DNA of 64,000 nt. Origin: Moraxella sp. ZY210820 (GTDB lineage Bacteria > Pseudomonadota > Gammaproteobacteria > Pseudomonadales > Moraxellaceae). The notes below the pieces were generated by a model, which was not told the origin of the DNA, ran no database searches, and saw nothing but the letters and a program-made list of their open reading frames with translations. This document shows, piece after piece, positions 63,269 through 64,000 of the stretch. Position 1 is the first letter of the stretch. The number at the start of each line of letters is the position of its first letter. The translations under genes and the position numbers were made by a program. The stretch spans positions 868,001 through 932,000 of the forward strand of contig NZ_CP089978.1 of assembly GCF_030674635.1 (NCBI RefSeq). The letters are read 5' to 3'.

Positions 63269-64000
63269 TTATTTCTCTACTGTTGATGTGATAATTTTTT
63301 CATATTCTTGTAAAGTTTGTTCAAAATATTTTAACATTTTTTGCACTTTTGGCAAACTCTGACGACAAGCAATGACACCAACATCAAGCTGGTCTAAATA
63401 AGTTGCGACAGTAATATTCATTGCTTGACCATCAACCACAACTGAAGCAGGATACATGGCTTCTAACTTCGCTCCATTTAAATACAATGGTTCTTGTGAT
63501 GTAATAAAACTTGAAATAATAACGTTAAATGATTGATGTTTAGGAAATGCACCACTTGCGACTTGTAAGCCAATCACACCGTAAGATAAACCTGTATAAG
63601 CCAAGATTTCACCACTTGTCATACGAGCCATACGATTTTTGGATTGTTGTACACTCTGTTGAATAGCTTTTAAACGCTGTACAGGCTCAGCAATATCAGT
63701 TGCTAAACTTGCCAAAATCATGGTAATACGATTGCCTAAATGGGTATCATCATCACGCAAAGATGCTGGTACCATCGCAATCAATGGTTTTTCAGGCAAT
63801 TGTGCATGATTTTGTAAATATAAACGCAATGCACCAGAACACATTGCCAGAATGATATCATTGATTTTCACATCAAAATGTTGAGCGATATGGCGTAACC
63901 GTTGTAGTTGGTAGGATTGTGCAGAAAACCGCCGTGAGGCGTGAATTTTTTGGTTTAAAATACTTTTGGGTGCTTGATAAATCGGAATATGTTGTGCTTG
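63269..64000 (-). CDS. wax ester synthase/diacylglycerol acyltransferase (5' end beyond window)
   Basis: The frame is open to the right edge; 243 residues of the C-terminal part are visible. The WS/DGAT signature APKSILN and SRRFSAQSYQL, then INDIILAMCSGALR (ND motif kept) and LIAMVPASLRDDD, and LYPASxxxDGQAxNIT-like text (MYPASVVVDGQAMNIT) match Acinetobacter AtfA. The usual ISNVPGP motif reads ISSFITS here. The HHxxxDG motif is upstream of the window. The family makes wax esters or triacylglycerol from acyl-CoA. Confidence 0.93.
   Translation of the reverse strand, partial: QAQHIPIYQAPKSILNQKIHASRRFSAQSYQLQRLRHIAQHFDVKINDIILAMCSGALRLYLQNHAQLPEKPLIAMVPASLRDDDTHLGNRITMILASLATDIAEPVQRLKAIQQSVQQSKNRMARMTSGEILAYTGLSYGVIGLQVASGAFPKHQSFNVIISSFITSQEPLYLNGAKLEAMYPASVVVDGQAMNITVATYLDQLDVGVIACRQSLPKVQKMLKYFEQTLQEYEKIITSTVEK

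Noticed and set aside
1..64000. Mobile elements or prophage
   Set aside because: No transposase, integrase, recombinase or phage structural gene was recognised, and the gene content is largely housekeeping.

Overview
This is chromosomal DNA from an AT-rich gammaproteobacterium, most likely Acinetobacter or a close Moraxellaceae relative. Three things point there. One is low G+C (mid-to-high thirties by eye). Another is the lineage-typical genes: a fused double-domain polyphosphate:AMP phosphotransferase, a MetX/MetW pair, and a WS/DGAT wax-ester synthase running off the right edge. The third is the gene order hemA | TPR-lolB-ispE-tRNA-Gln-prs-rplY-pth. The window is almost wholly coding. I found no transposase, integrase, prophage or CRISPR array.

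Layout. 1-7.2 kb: the 3' part of parC (with Ile at the quinolone-target Ser80 position), two tandem fadD-like acyl-CoA ligases, and pap. 7.2-15.3 kb: a minus-strand housekeeping block (panD, pth, rplY, prs, three tRNA-Gln genes with a small secreted-protein gene between two of them, ispE, lolB, a TPR protein), with hemA divergent. 15.3-24 kb: a small membrane protein, a Sel1-repeat protein, metW, metX, a Fur-type hemP/TonB-receptor iron locus, a thioesterase, tcdA, a lytic transglycosylase and ypjD. 24-33.1 kb: ffh, a metallophosphoesterase, a GalE-like protein lacking its catalytic Lys, then a three-gene MBOAT/SGNH set that looks like a cell-envelope O-acylation system. Its middle protein carries a 165-bp in-frame tandem repeat.

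33.1-45.3 kb: rpsT, tusD-tusC, tRNA-Asn, aspC-like aminotransferase, small and hypothetical proteins, gcvH, a TusA-like protein, a moeB / ABC1-kinase / folB / folK run, an HpcH/HpaI aldolase, an EEP-family membrane protein and an NAPE-PLD-type metallo-hydrolase. 45.4-55.6 kb: a lipoprotein, recO, pdxJ, miaE, an MliC-like lipoprotein, hemE, a PIN-type toxin-antitoxin pair, DUF817 and DUF2892 membrane proteins, uvrB, a frameshifted small membrane gene, and a second candidate toxin-antitoxin pair. The antitoxin of that second pair has an orphan paralogue inserted between recO and pdxJ. 55.8-64 kb: tRNA-Val, the MoxR/DUF58/transglutaminase trio, an O-methyltransferase, rng, a racemase-family gene with an altered catalytic Cys, and the 3' part of WS/DGAT.

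Points of most interest: the MBOAT/SGNH cluster with its repeat-bearing anchored SGNH protein; the YafO-like candidate toxin-antitoxin pair with an operator-like palindrome on its promoter and an orphan antitoxin paralogue 8 kb away; the gene held between near-identical tRNA-Gln copies; ParC Ile80; three enzymes with substituted signature residues (GalE-like, racemase-like, WS/DGAT); and a dispersed palindromic repeat at four intergenic sites. Function calls rest on motif and family recognition by eye. No database search was run.
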